DNA of 64,000 nucleotides from Marinilactibacillus sp042660675 (GTDB lineage: Bacteria; Bacillota; Bacilli; Lactobacillales; Carnobacteriaceae_A), in assembly GCF_042660675.1 (NCBI RefSeq), contig NZ_JBHSUL010000002.1:124001-188000 (forward strand), in the 5' to 3' direction. Made by a program: the position numbers and the translations under genes. Below, in pieces: positions 8,145 to 17,264 of this stretch. Each line of letters starts with the position of its first letter. The first letter of the stretch is position 1. The notes beneath the pieces were generated by a model that did not search any database, was not told where the DNA came from, and worked only from the letters and a program-made list of their open reading frames with translations.

Positions 8145-9017
8145 GTGAAAAAAGTGTTTTTGTTCAGTACATTGATACTATTATTATCAGCTTGCGGGAA
8201 TAACGAAACAGCTGAAACCGATGAAACAAACGAATTAGAGAGTGAACAAACTTCTGAAATAACGGACTCAAATCAGACTCAAGAAGACGCTGATGTTGAG
8301 GAAACAGAAGCTGAGGAAGATTCTTCAGAAAACTCAGATAGTGATTTATCAGATGAATCAAACCAAGAAGATACGGAGATGACGGAAGAAGAGGCTAAAG
8401 AGAAAGTGATCGCTTATATAAACGAACAAAGTGGACCTACAGAAGCCGAGTCTTATAATTTCAATATAGTGGATGAGGGGGAGGTTTATACGGCTTCAAT
8501 GTATACCTCTGTATCTACAGATGAAACAAAAGGGGCGCCAATAATTTCAATGCATGAAATCAATAAAACCACAGGTGAAGTAAAAAAAATTGAGGTAGGA
8601 CCTTACGATCCGAATACAGCCACCAGTGAAATTGCCTCCATGAGTGAGGAAGAAAGAAAAGCGCACCATCAAGAATTGGTTGCTGAAGGAGAAAGTATAG
8701 ACGAAAGTGTCTTAGAGCAACTGATGCTTCCGGGTGTGCATGAGAATACCACGTTTTATGAAGGTCGAATAAATGCTGGAGATACTGTGGAACTTTCTCT
8801 CGCCACTGCGGATACACCACCGGAATATGAAGAGTTAGAGTTTTCTCCGGATATAGATACAGAAGGGTACTTTACCATTAGTCTCAGTCCATATGATTTA
8901 ACCAATAAATCAGTTTTGCGTTTTTCTATTCAAGGAGAGTATTCAAATGAGCAAATCTTTGATATTCCAATATTTGAAGCGCAAGAAGGAATGGAGAATA
9001 TTGGTGTAAGAGAATAA
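8145..9017 (+). CDS. Acidic lipoprotein of unknown function
   Basis: A 290-residue protein starting at GTG, with AAAGGAAG 8 bases upstream. The signal peptide ends LLLSAC, giving a lipid-modified cysteine near residue 17. Residues about 20-85 are a disordered Glu/Asp/Ser/Thr-rich spacer, as expected for reaching out from the membrane. Then comes a folded part with EEEAKEKVIAYINEQSG and a later beta-rich half ending in FDIPIFEAQEG. No family is recognised. It may be an envelope sensor or binding protein, but the sequence does not say which. Confidence 0.7.
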   Translation: MKKVFLFSTLILLLSACGNNETAETDETNELESEQTSEITDSNQTQEDADVEETEAEEDSSENSDSDLSDESNQEDTEMTEEEAKEKVIAYINEQSGPTEAESYNFNIVDEGEVYTASMYTSVSTDETKGAPIISMHEINKTTGEVKKIEVGPYDPNTATSEIASMSEEERKAHHQELVAEGESIDESVLEQLMLPGVHENTTFYEGRINAGDTVELSLATADTPPEYEELEFSPDIDTEGYFTISLSPYDLTNKSVLRFSIQGEYSNEQIFDIPIFEAQEGMENIGVRE

Positions 9018-9098
9018 CAGCGTTAGTATATTTGGCTTTTACTTTAAGAGTGTATCTATGAATTAGGTATATCAGAAGGTTTTTCCATCTAGAAACCG

Positions 9099-9128
9099 TT
9101 GACGTTTCGTTCAATAAAAGTATAGAAT
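9099..9128 (+). promoter_or_regulatory. Promoter of the P-loop kinase gene
   Basis: TTGACG (9099-9104) and TAGAAT (9123-9128) with an 18-base spacer, 33 bases before the ATG. Confidence 0.5.
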
Positions 9129-9161
9129 AGTACCCTATAGCTTTTTAGGGGGGGAGAACCA

Positions 9162-9689
9162 ATGGAACGAGTCACGATTGTAGGGCCTTCAGGGTCTGGA
9201 AAATCTACGTTAGCTAAACAATTAGGGGAAGCTTTTGAATTACCTGTTTTTCATATGGATCAGTTGTTTTTTGATCCAGGCTGGGTTGAGAAGTCAAAAG
9301 AGAAGTTAATGGGAGAGGTAAATGGTATTCTCGATGAGAATGAGTGCTGGGTTATAGAAGGTAATTACGGAAAAACGCTGCCTTCTAGATTATCCAAAAG
9401 CACGCATGTATTTTTTCTTGATTACCCGCGCAGAATTTACGCTTATAGAGTTTTGAAGCGATTGATCCGTACTTACGGAAAAGTCCGAGAGGATATGGCA
9501 CCGGGTTGTCCAGAAAGAATCGATTTACCATTCTTAAAATATGTATGGAATTTCAAAACACAGAGACGGGAAAGGTTATTCAAGCTTGTTCAATCGGGAT
9601 TACCGAGTGATTATGAGTTAATCGTTTTCAAGCACCCAAAAGAGTGTGAACAGTACTTAAAGGATATAGAGAAAGCTAGACACCGCTGA
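9162..9689 (+). CDS. FlaR-like P-loop nucleotide kinase
   Basis: A 175-residue protein of the adenylate-kinase-like P-loop group often annotated as topology modulation protein FlaR. Walker A GPSGSGKST is at residues 8-16, FHMDQLFFDPGW at about 31-42 is characteristic of this group, and VIEGNYGKTLP and the DYPRR pair are also visible. The physiological substrate is not established for the family. The start has a strong AGGGGGGAG site. A terminator overlaps the stop codon, so it is a single-gene unit. Confidence 0.8.
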   Translation: MERVTIVGPSGSGKSTLAKQLGEAFELPVFHMDQLFFDPGWVEKSKEKLMGEVNGILDENECWVIEGNYGKTLPSRLSKSTHVFFLDYPRRIYAYRVLKRLIRTYGKVREDMAPGCPERIDLPFLKYVWNFKTQRRERLFKLVQSGLPSDYELIVFKHPKECEQYLKDIEKARHR

Positions 9690-9720
9690 TTTAACAACTC
9701 AACGATGTCTAGCTTCTTTT
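9673..9720 (+). terminator. Terminator overlapping the end of the kinase gene
   Basis: AAGCTAGACA (9673-9682) pairs with TGTCTAGCTT (9706-9715) around the TGA stop, followed by CTTTT. Confidence 0.75.
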
Positions 9721-9758
9721 AATGAAAAAATCATAAATATATCTTGGGACCATTTGAA

Positions 9759-10526
9759 CTAGTCATTTGCCATTTCTTCCTGCATGACCTCATCCATCCA
9801 ACGTAAACTATCATGGGTATTCTCAGAAGCGACTCTATAATATTCATTACCTTCTAAGTCTTGAATCATACTGTCACTTAATTTTTTGAACCGTTGCGAA
9901 TAACCATTCGCTGCTACGACGTAGTAATTTTTATCCAATTCAATTGTCATATTCGGATATTCTTTTGTGCCGTCTTCAATGCCTTTCTCAAGTAACTCTT
10001 TCGCTCCAAGGATTAAGTCGTCTTCCTCTTGATCACTTCTCAAAGTACCATTGAAACCATGAGAGTTATATATTGCTACACTATTTTGATCAAATGATAA
10101 GAAGGACTGATCTAGTTCTCTTGAAAGAGAATAATTCAACTCCCAGGAAGATTCAATGAGGTCATTCGGACTTAATCCTTCTTCATTGACTTGAGTATAT
10201 TGGCGCGTATTTAAATAGTAGGTTGTACTGAAACCTATGACGATCAATAATAGTGCGCTGAGTACGACATTTAATACTTTTCTTCGTTCACTTCTTTTTA
10301 CCTTCCGAGAAATTTCTTCTATGATATTTGAATCTTCTTTCAATAATTCATCCAGTGGAACTTGATAATATTCACTGATTGCCACTAACGTTTCAAGATC
10401 CGGATAGGTTCTTCCAACCTCCCAACTGGATATGGTTTGTCTAGACACATGTAAAATATCACCCAATTCTTTTTGAGACAGTGAAGCTGATAACCTTTTT
10501 TCTTTTAAACGCTCACCGATTTCCAT
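9759..10526 (-). CDS. Membrane-tethered XRE-family regulator
   Basis: A 255-residue protein. I take the ATG at 10526 because AGGAG lies 8 bases upstream; the longer frame to 10556 has no clear site. Residues 1-60 are a Cro/CI-type helix-turn-helix (LSQKELGDILHVSRQTISSWE). A basic stretch and one transmembrane helix at about 84-103 follow, and the remaining 150 residues should lie outside the membrane. This layout suggests a one-component sensor that reads an extracytoplasmic signal. The target genes are unknown. Confidence 0.8.
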   Translation of the reverse strand: MEIGERLKEKRLSASLSQKELGDILHVSRQTISSWEVGRTYPDLETLVAISEYYQVPLDELLKEDSNIIEEISRKVKRSERRKVLNVVLSALLLIVIGFSTTYYLNTRQYTQVNEEGLSPNDLIESSWELNYSLSRELDQSFLSFDQNSVAIYNSHGFNGTLRSDQEEDDLILGAKELLEKGIEDGTKEYPNMTIELDKNYYVVAANGYSQRFKKLSDSMIQDLEGNEYYRVASENTHDSLRWMDEVMQEEMAND

Positions 10527-11065
10527 TGTCCACTCTCCTATTTGCCTTTTCATCATTATAAAACTAGACAGCTAAGGAATGCTAGGTTAGTTTTACTGTT
10601 TTTATAAAGAAGGTTGATCTGACGGGCTGCTACAATTTGTTGCACCTCCATTATCACATTTTTTATAAGCATTTGTACCTTCTGTTGAGACTTGAAATTG
10701 AAATGACTAAGTGATTTTTAGAGTGTTACTATTGATTTTATGTGCGACGTGCTTGTCTTATCTTTTGATAGATACTTGTTTTTCTACATTGGTTTTTGTT
10801 TATTTTTCCCGATTTACTTTCCATTTCCTCCAAATTTTTCAACTGATTCTATGCAAGTGTGACTATATAAACATTCTGAATAGTTATATTATTTGTAGAA
10901 TATAGTTATATTTTTAGATGAAAAATTAAACACAAACAATCTTCATAGAATCTTTATCTTCATCTGATAAGCTATTAAATGATCGAAATGCGGTGGCGGT
11001 TGTTATATTCAAAGCTTAACTTAACACGCATCGTTCTACTAAAATGGGTTTGAGGAGTTTTATAA
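10527..11065. other. Gene-free AT-rich stretch of about 540 bases
   Basis: No convincing gene, terminator or RNA motif is visible. A 64-codon open frame at 10711-10905 has no ribosome site and a composition like random AT-rich DNA. The stretch must hold the promoters for the XRE regulator (leftward) and the LCP gene (rightward). Confidence 0.5.
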
Positions 11066-12196
11066 ATGTCTAAAAAGAGAAATGCTCATAATCGGAGCAG
11101 TCGTAAGTTGAACAAGAAAAGAACAGGTTTTATTCTATTGTTCGTGGTTCCGCTCGTTATGCTTTTAGTTGGCGGGGCTGCTTATGCAGCGAATTTATTC
11201 AAAACAACCGAGAGCGTACTCGAATCGTCTTATCAAGAAATTGAGCGATCTGAACCAGTTGAAAAAGTGAATCCGATTGAAGAACCAATATCGATTTTAC
11301 TAATGGGGATTGACGATGATGATGAAAGAGGGCTTGGTTCTGCAAGGGCGGATTCGATTATCTATGCAACAGTGAATCCTGAAACGCACCAATTGGATAT
11401 GGTTTCAATCCCTAGAGATACGTATGTTCCAATTATGAATAAAGGTCAAGAAGTGAAGATGGACCGGATTAATACGGCATATGCTATTGGAGAAGAAAAT
11501 GCAATGGTGGAAACCGTGGAAACTTTTTTAGACTTACCGGTTAATTATTATGCTACCTTTAATTTCCGTTCATTTTTAGATGTGATTGATGCGCTTGGAG
11601 GGATAGATGTTGATGTCCCGCTTGATATTGTAGAAATGGATTCTAAAGATAATAGCAAGGCCGTTACACTTGAAAAAGGTCTGCAGACGTTAGATGGCGA
11701 ACAAGCATTAGCTTTGGCGCGTACTCGGAAAATTGATGATGATATTGCTCGTGGTCAAAGACAGCAATTAGTCATTAAATCCGTCATTAACAAAGCAACT
11801 GATTTAGGTTCTATTACAAAGTACAATGATATTCTAAGAGGTATCGGTTCGAATATGAGAACCAACATGAAAATGAACGAGATCAAAAGTGTCTTGCAGA
11901 CGGGTTTGAATGAGTCGTTTGATACAGAATCTCATGTGTTCGGATGGACAAGCTTTAGAAATGCTGGAAGAGACCTGGTAAAAATCGAACCAAGTAGTTT
12001 TGAAGATATTCAACAATCTTTATCTGAGTCATTAGAGTTGGAAGAACAAACAATTAATGATATTCCCGATGGTATTGAAGTTCAAGACGTTTTGGGTGAA
12101 TCGGAAGATGATGGTCGATATAGTAAAGGTTACCCGCAAACTGACTTGAATAAGCGGAGTGGATCGGCATTAGCTGGTTCAGATAGTTATGAATAA
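11066..12196 (+). CDS. LytR-CpsA-Psr (LCP) family protein
   Basis: A 376-residue membrane protein. LCP enzymes transfer undecaprenyl-linked teichoic acids or capsule polymers onto peptidoglycan at the outer membrane face. A basic N-terminus and one transmembrane helix at about 21-43 are followed by the LCP domain at about 75-235, with ISILLMGID, RADSIIY, DMVSIPRDTYVP, KMDRINTAY, ALGGIDVDVP and the arginine motif ALARTRKIDDDIARGQRQQ. GAGGAG precedes the ATG. Its end overlaps the start of the MltG-like gene by 8 bases, so the two are translationally coupled. Confidence 0.92.
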   Translation: MSKKRNAHNRSSRKLNKKRTGFILLFVVPLVMLLVGGAAYAANLFKTTESVLESSYQEIERSEPVEKVNPIEEPISILLMGIDDDDERGLGSARADSIIYATVNPETHQLDMVSIPRDTYVPIMNKGQEVKMDRINTAYAIGEENAMVETVETFLDLPVNYYATFNFRSFLDVIDALGGIDVDVPLDIVEMDSKDNSKAVTLEKGLQTLDGEQALALARTRKIDDDIARGQRQQLVIKSVINKATDLGSITKYNDILRGIGSNMRTNMKMNEIKSVLQTGLNESFDTESHVFGWTSFRNAGRDLVKIEPSSFEDIQQSLSESLELEEQTINDIPDGIEVQDVLGESEDDGRYSKGYPQTDLNKRSGSALAGSDSYE

Positions 12197-12557
12197 AGGC
12201 GCTGAATATCCAGAATCAGTTGTAGAAGAAACTGTATCCGTGCATCTGCTTTACCGAAGAATCAAGTATCTCTTATTCTTCTTAGTTGTCTTGTTAGGGG
12301 TGTCAGGTTATCGTTATTGGGTTGGTGCGATTGAACCGTTAGACGAAACGAGTACAGAACAAATTGTTGTGCAGATTGATAGAGGTCAGTCTCGCGCAGA
12401 TATTGCGAGAAAGCTAGAGAGAGAAGGTGTGATCCAAAGTGCCTTTGTCTTCAATTATTATGCGCGCTTTACGAGTGATCGCATATTTGTTGCAGGAGAA
12501 TATGTGTTTTCTCCTGCTCAGTCACTTGCTTCCATACTAGATGAAATACAAAAATAA
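12189..12557 (+). CDS. Short MltG/YceG-like membrane protein without catalytic domain
   Basis: A 122-residue protein with one transmembrane helix at about 28-47. Its outer part at about 58-120 resembles the LysM-like N-terminal module of the endolytic transglycosylase MltG (VQIDRGQSRADIARKLEREGVI, YYARFTSDRIFVAGEYVFSP). Full MltG is about 350 residues with a catalytic Glu; here the protein ends before that domain. The stop is clean and the gene is coupled to the LCP gene, so it is probably a genuine short paralogue with a binding or regulatory role in wall assembly. Truncation by decay is the alternative. Confidence 0.75.
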   Translation: MNKGAEYPESVVEETVSVHLLYRRIKYLLFFLVVLLGVSGYRYWVGAIEPLDETSTEQIVVQIDRGQSRADIARKLEREGVIQSAFVFNYYARFTSDRIFVAGEYVFSPAQSLASILDEIQK

Positions 12558-12710
12558 TATAACTGAAAATATAATAAAATAAAAAATGGATGTTTTAATT
12601 GTTTTAAAACCCAAAAAATATTTGTAAACTTACTTAATTGTATTAAAAAAGATAGAAAAGTAGAAATCATTACCTGATGTTCGTTCAAAAATGAACGTAC
12701 TTATCTTATA

Positions 12711-12745
12711 AAAAAAGCCAAGTGCTCAGCGGCACTTGGCTTTTT
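12711..12745. terminator. Bidirectional terminator between the MltG-like and ABC-F genes
   Basis: AAAAGCCAAGTGC pairs perfectly with GCACTTGGCTTTT around a short loop at 12725-12731. A and T runs at the two ends let it serve both convergent genes. Confidence 0.85.
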
Positions 12746-12754
12746 CGTCGTTTA

Positions 12755-14380
12755 TTAAGCGTATAACGCTTTGATTTGGTCTTGTACAGTTTTGTTTTCT
12801 AGGAATTCGTCATAAGTTGTTTCTGAACGGTCAACGACTCCATTAGGTGTAATTTCAATGATACGGTTAGCTAATGTTTGAATAAATTGGTGGTCATGTG
12901 ATCCAAAGAGAATAGCGCCCTTGAAGTCGATCAACCCATTATTCAGTGCCGTAATAGACTCTAAATCCAAGTGGTTTGTAGGATCATCCATTACAAGTAC
13001 ATTTGACTTGCTTAACATCATTTTAGACAGCATACAACGGACTTTTTCTCCCCCGGAAAGGACAGATACTTGTTTCAATACTTCTTCTCCTGAGAATAAC
13101 ATTCTGCCTAAGAAACTGCGCAAGAAAGTATTGTCATTCTCTTCTTTGGAAGCGTATTGACGAAGCCAGTCTAAGACTGTTGAACTACTGTTATTGAACT
13201 CAGAAGAGGTATCTTTTGGTAAATAAGATTGAGAAGTAGTTACACCCCACTGGAATGATCCAGTATCAGGTTCCATTTCTCCCATAATGATTCTGAAAAG
13301 GGTCGTGATAGCTACGTCATTCAAACTTGTGAAGGCAACTTTGTCGTCTCTACCTAAGTTGAATGAAATATTATCCAAAACTTTTTTACCATCAATCGTT
13401 TTAGAAAGGTTTTCTACACGCAGAAGGTCATTTCCAATTTCGCGCTCTGGACTAAATCCAACAAATGGATAACGTCTAGAAGAAGGTTGAATATCATCTA
13501 GAGTGATTTTATCTAGCATTTTTTTACGTGAAGTTGCTTGTTTTGATTTAGAAGCATTTGCACTAAATCGAGCAATAAAGTCTTGAAGTTCTTTTATTTT
13601 TTCTTCTTTTTTGCTATTAGAATCTGCAGCAAGTTTTGAAGCTAATTGACTAGACTCTAACCAGAAATCATAATTACCAACGAACAATTTGATTTTACCA
13701 AAATCAACATCAACCATGTGCGTACAAACTTTATTTAGGAAGTGACGGTCATGGGAAACAACGATAACAGTGTTATCAAAGTTGATCAAGAAATCTTCTA
13801 ACCACTTGATTGATTGCGCGTCTAAACCATTGGTAGGCTCATCTAGTAGCAAAACATCAGGATCTCCAAATAAAGTCTGAGCAAGTAGGGCTTTAACGTG
13901 CTGTCCACCTGTCAGTTCGCTCATTTTTTGATTGTGCAAAGCTTCAGGGATACCCAGACCTTTTAATAGAGTCATCGCTTCAGGTTCAGCTTCCCAACCA
14001 TTTAATTCAGCGAATTCACCTTCAAGTTCAGCAGCACGAATACCGTCTTCATCTGAGAAATCAGCTTTTGTATAAATCGCATCTTTTTCTTGCATGATTT
14101 CATATAAGCGTTTGTGTCCCATAATAACTGTATCGATAACAGTTTGTTCTTCAAAGTCATAGTGGTTTTGTTTTAAAACAGCCATACGTTTATCAGCTGG
14201 AAGAGAGACATTTCCAGAAGTTGGAGAGATTTCTCCAGAAAGTATTTTTAGGAAGGTAGATTTACCAGCACCGTTAGCGCCGATAACACCGTAGCAATTG
14301 TCATTGTTAAATTGTAGATTCACATCGTCAAATAATTTTCTATCTGAAAAGTTCAAACTTACATCTGTTACTGTGATCAT
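12755..14380 (-). CDS. ABC-F family ATPase (YkpA/YbiT type)
   Basis: A 541-residue cytoplasmic protein with two ATPase domains and no membrane segment, as in the ABC-F translation factors that act on ribosomes. The first domain has GANGAGKST (about 35-43), signature ELTGGQHVK and LLLDEPTNGLD. The linker lies at about 240-310. The second domain has signature LSGGEKVRCMLSK and Walker B VLVMDDPTNHLD. The length and the GSHDHQF switch fit the YkpA/YbiT branch rather than the antibiotic-resistance branches. The first Walker A is canonical; in the second half the corresponding segment reads GRDDKVAFTSLNDVAITTL, and the Walker B glutamate is Asp. The second site may therefore be weakened or inactive. 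Confidence 0.88.
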   Translation of the reverse strand: MITVTDVSLNFSDRKLFDDVNLQFNNDNCYGVIGANGAGKSTFLKILSGEISPTSGNVSLPADKRMAVLKQNHYDFEEQTVIDTVIMGHKRLYEIMQEKDAIYTKADFSDEDGIRAAELEGEFAELNGWEAEPEAMTLLKGLGIPEALHNQKMSELTGGQHVKALLAQTLFGDPDVLLLDEPTNGLDAQSIKWLEDFLINFDNTVIVVSHDRHFLNKVCTHMVDVDFGKIKLFVGNYDFWLESSQLASKLAADSNSKKEEKIKELQDFIARFSANASKSKQATSRKKMLDKITLDDIQPSSRRYPFVGFSPEREIGNDLLRVENLSKTIDGKKVLDNISFNLGRDDKVAFTSLNDVAITTLFRIIMGEMEPDTGSFQWGVTTSQSYLPKDTSSEFNNSSSTVLDWLRQYASKEENDNTFLRSFLGRMLFSGEEVLKQVSVLSGGEKVRCMLSKMMLSKSNVLVMDDPTNHLDLESITALNNGLIDFKGAILFGSHDHQFIQTLANRIIEITPNGVVDRSETTYDEFLENKTVQDQIKALYA

Positions 14381-14803
14381 TTAATGATAGCCTCGTTTCT
14401 TTTTGATCTTTACCGCAATAAGGCAATTTATGCCCATTACGTTCTATTATACGTCATTTTCAAAATAATGCATTGTTTATGAGAGGGGAAAAAGAAAAAA
14501 AGATTGATTTTTTAAAAATGTCACAATTTATCTGTTGTGTACAATTAGATTGTCCAAAAAAAGACGAATTTATTCATAAGTTATACTATTCCGTACAAAA
14601 ATATCAAATGAATAAACGGTTTTTGTAAAATTTTTCGTTCAGTCTACTTATGAACAAAAGGGATTTTCGTTATTCCTAATTCGTATTAAATGACATTTAA
14701 CTACTTTGAACATATAATAATCTTACTTTCAACTTTTGACGCCCTTAAAATCTTGTATTCTTGGGCAACAATATAGAAAAGTCTAAGAAGATAGAGGAGT
14801 CGT
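14381..14803. other. Intergenic stretch between divergent ABC-F and chemoreceptor genes
   Basis: About 420 AT-rich bases without a gene. A minus-strand TATAAT lies at 14446-14451, a likely -10 box of the ABC-F gene. I see no clear sigma-D-type promoter for the chemoreceptor and no structured RNA. Confidence 0.4.
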
Positions 14804-14809
14804 TTGAAA

Positions 14810-15730
14810 ATGATGGAGAGTATAGGTGTTGAAAAAAGTGGTTTACAAGATGAATTGATTGTAAATGCACTAGAACAAAATATTGCGATTATTCGCTTTG
14901 ATACAAATAAAAGAGTGACTTATGTGAATGATAATTTTGCAAATGTTTTAGGGTATCATAAAGAAGAATTATACGGAAAAGAACATAAATTGTTCTGCTT
15001 CCCTGAATTTGTAAATAGTCCTGCCTATGAAGAATTGTGGACGAGTTTATTGAATGGTGTGAGTTTTCAAGATAAAATTGTTCGTCGTAATGTACACGCA
15101 GAAGAAGTTTGGTTGGAGGCGACCTATTTTCCAATCTATAATGCAGACAACACGGAAGTTGTAGGGGTCGCAAAAGTAGCAACAGATATTACAGAGAGAC
15201 AAAAAAATATTGAAACAGTCACAACAGACTTGCTAGATATGTCTAGCAAGCTAACAGAGTCGTCTCAAGAAGGGATCAAAAAAGGTCGGGAACTATTAGC
15301 GGGAAGCAAAGGAATGATTGATTTATCAACGGTTAGTACAAGTAATCTGAGTGAGCTACAACAAAAAAATAAATCTATTCAGAGTATCGTTGAAACCATT
15401 CAAGATATTGCTTCAAACACAAACTTGTTGGCCATTAATGCGTCGATTGAAGCAGCTCATGCCGGCGATTATGGGCGTGGATTTGGAGTCATCGCTCAGG
15501 AAGTGAAGAATCTTTCTCAAAAAGTGTCTGAGTCTGCTTATACGATTGGAGAAGATATTTTAGCGGTTACAAATAATATTGATCTAGTTGTAGAAGGAAA
15601 TGATCAGTTAAAAGATCATATTTTGATGAGTGAAAAACAAATCGATGGAACCATCACGGAATTCAATCGAATCGATTCGGAGTCTCAGAATCTCCAGAAA
15701 CAAGCCGGTAAATTAGAAACGATTATTTAA
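14810..15730 (+). CDS. Soluble PAS-domain methyl-accepting chemotaxis-type receptor
   Basis: A 306-residue protein without membrane segments. A PAS domain at about residues 15-130 (IIRFDTNKRVTYVNDNFANV, KVATDITERQ) is joined to a short receptor signalling hairpin whose tip reads IASNTNLLAINASIEAAHAG. The frame is also open from a TTG at 14804, but AGGAG at 14795-14799 is better spaced for ATG 14810. Such short cytoplasmic receptors resemble aerotaxis sensors and couple to CheA/CheW. No chemotaxis or flagellar gene is in the window, so motility is implied only indirectly. Confidence 0.85.
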   Translation: MMESIGVEKSGLQDELIVNALEQNIAIIRFDTNKRVTYVNDNFANVLGYHKEELYGKEHKLFCFPEFVNSPAYEELWTSLLNGVSFQDKIVRRNVHAEEVWLEATYFPIYNADNTEVVGVAKVATDITERQKNIETVTTDLLDMSSKLTESSQEGIKKGRELLAGSKGMIDLSTVSTSNLSELQQKNKSIQSIVETIQDIASNTNLLAINASIEAAHAGDYGRGFGVIAQEVKNLSQKVSESAYTIGEDILAVTNNIDLVVEGNDQLKDHILMSEKQIDGTITEFNRIDSESQNLQKQAGKLETII

Positions 15731-15848
15731 CTCGTCAAAAATAATGTTGTTGCGTTCTCTATTTTTATCGATAAGTCTTAATACTATCTTCATCTCTATC
15801 TTGTAGACTAAACTGATAGAAAACAGATAAAGAGGTAGGAGTGATCTG

Positions 15849-17219
15849 ATGAAAAACTATAGAGAAATTTTGACTAAGCAGCGAGCTTTCTATGAATCAG
15901 GCACAACAAAAACACTGGAATTTAGAATACAGGCATTGAAACGACTAAGAGAAGCCTTGGTTTCAAACGAACAAAGACTGACAGATGCTTTGAAAAAAGA
16001 TTTGAATAAATCCGCTTTTGAAACGTATTCGTCTGAAATTGGTGTCGTTCTTCAAGAAATCAGATTCATCACACAAAATTTAAAAAAATGGATCAAACCA
16101 AAGCGAGTCAAAACGGCCTTTACGCATACAGGTTCCAAAGGGGTTGTTTATTCTGACCCTTATGGAGTTGCACTGATTATCGGTCCTTGGAATTATCCGA
16201 TTCAACTCATCTTGTCTCCATTAATTGGAGCGATTGCTGGTGGTAATTGTGCAGTGATTAAGCCATCCGAATTGACTCCTGAGACCTCAAAAGTGCTCTC
16301 AGATTTGATCTCAGATTGTTATCCGGCAGAGTATATCACTGTTGTTCAGGGAGATGCCGAAATAACGAAAGCACTACTATCGGAAAAGTTTGACTATCTT
16401 TTCTTTACAGGTAGTGTGCCTGTTGGGAAAATTGTTATGGAAGCAGCGTCAAAACACCTAACGCCGGTCACTTTGGAGTTGGGCGGGAAAAGTCCCGGGA
16501 TTGTTCACGAAGATGCCGACTTAAAACTGGCGGCTAAAAGAATAGCCTGGGGAAAATTTATGAATGCCGGACAAACTTGTGTGGCGCCAGATTATGTGTA
16601 TGTACACAAGAATATTAAACAAGCTTTCCTTGAACGAGTGATCGAAGAAACGAAAGCACTCTATGGATACGAACCAATCGAGAACGAGCAATACACGCAT
16701 ATTGTGAATCAAAAACACTTTAATAGACTAAAAGGCTACTTGAAAGAAGGTCAGCTTGTCTATGGAGGGAAAAATAGAGGAGAAGCGTTAGTGATTGAAC
16801 CGACGATTCTTGAGAAAGTGACTTTTGATGATACAGTCATGCAAGAAGAAATCTTTGGACCGATACTTCCGATCTTAGAATATACAGATATAAATGAAGT
16901 CATAGAAGGTGTCAAACAAAATCCTAACCCGCTAGCGCTCTACTTATTTACAGAAAATAAACAGATAGAGAATAGGATTATTGGTTCTCTGTCATTTGGT
17001 GGAGGCTGCATCAATGATACGATTTTCCATATCGTTACACCCTATCTTCCCTTCGGAGGCGTTGGAACGAGTGGGATGGGTACGTATCATGGGAAAAGCA
17101 GTTTTGATACGTTTACGCATCAAAAAAGTCTGTTAAAACAAACAACTAAATTCGATAATCCCTTCAGATATCCCAATGCTAAAAGAGGGATAGATATCAT
17201 CAAAAAAATCATGAAGTAG
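15849..17219 (+). CDS. Aldehyde dehydrogenase, class 3 type
   Basis: A 456-residue NAD(P)-dependent aldehyde dehydrogenase of the compact class 3 group (YwdH-like). The Rossmann-site Asn is N115 in GPWNYP, the general base is E210 in LELGGKSPG, and the nucleophile is C244 in GQTCVAPDY. It oxidises medium or long-chain aldehydes in related bacteria; the substrate here is unknown. TAGGAGTGATCTG precedes the ATG. The gene stands alone and ends in a terminator. Confidence 0.92.
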   Translation: MKNYREILTKQRAFYESGTTKTLEFRIQALKRLREALVSNEQRLTDALKKDLNKSAFETYSSEIGVVLQEIRFITQNLKKWIKPKRVKTAFTHTGSKGVVYSDPYGVALIIGPWNYPIQLILSPLIGAIAGGNCAVIKPSELTPETSKVLSDLISDCYPAEYITVVQGDAEITKALLSEKFDYLFFTGSVPVGKIVMEAASKHLTPVTLELGGKSPGIVHEDADLKLAAKRIAWGKFMNAGQTCVAPDYVYVHKNIKQAFLERVIEETKALYGYEPIENEQYTHIVNQKHFNRLKGYLKEGQLVYGGKNRGEALVIEPTILEKVTFDDTVMQEEIFGPILPILEYTDINEVIEGVKQNPNPLALYLFTENKQIENRIIGSLSFGGGCINDTIFHIVTPYLPFGGVGTSGMGTYHGKSSFDTFTHQKSLLKQTTKFDNPFRYPNAKRGIDIIKKIMK

Positions 17220-17264
17220 AAAAAATAGGCAATCCTAAATGATATTAGGACTGCCTATTTTTTT
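17220..17264. terminator. Bidirectional terminator after the aldehyde dehydrogenase gene
   Basis: AAAAAATAGGCAATCCTA pairs with TAGGACTGCCTATTTTTT with one mismatch. It touches the stop codon of the convergent gene at 17263. Confidence 0.85.

Noticed and set aside
10711..10905. 64-codon hydrophobic open frame
   Set aside because: It has no ribosome site, lies in a very AT-rich gap and shows no family features.
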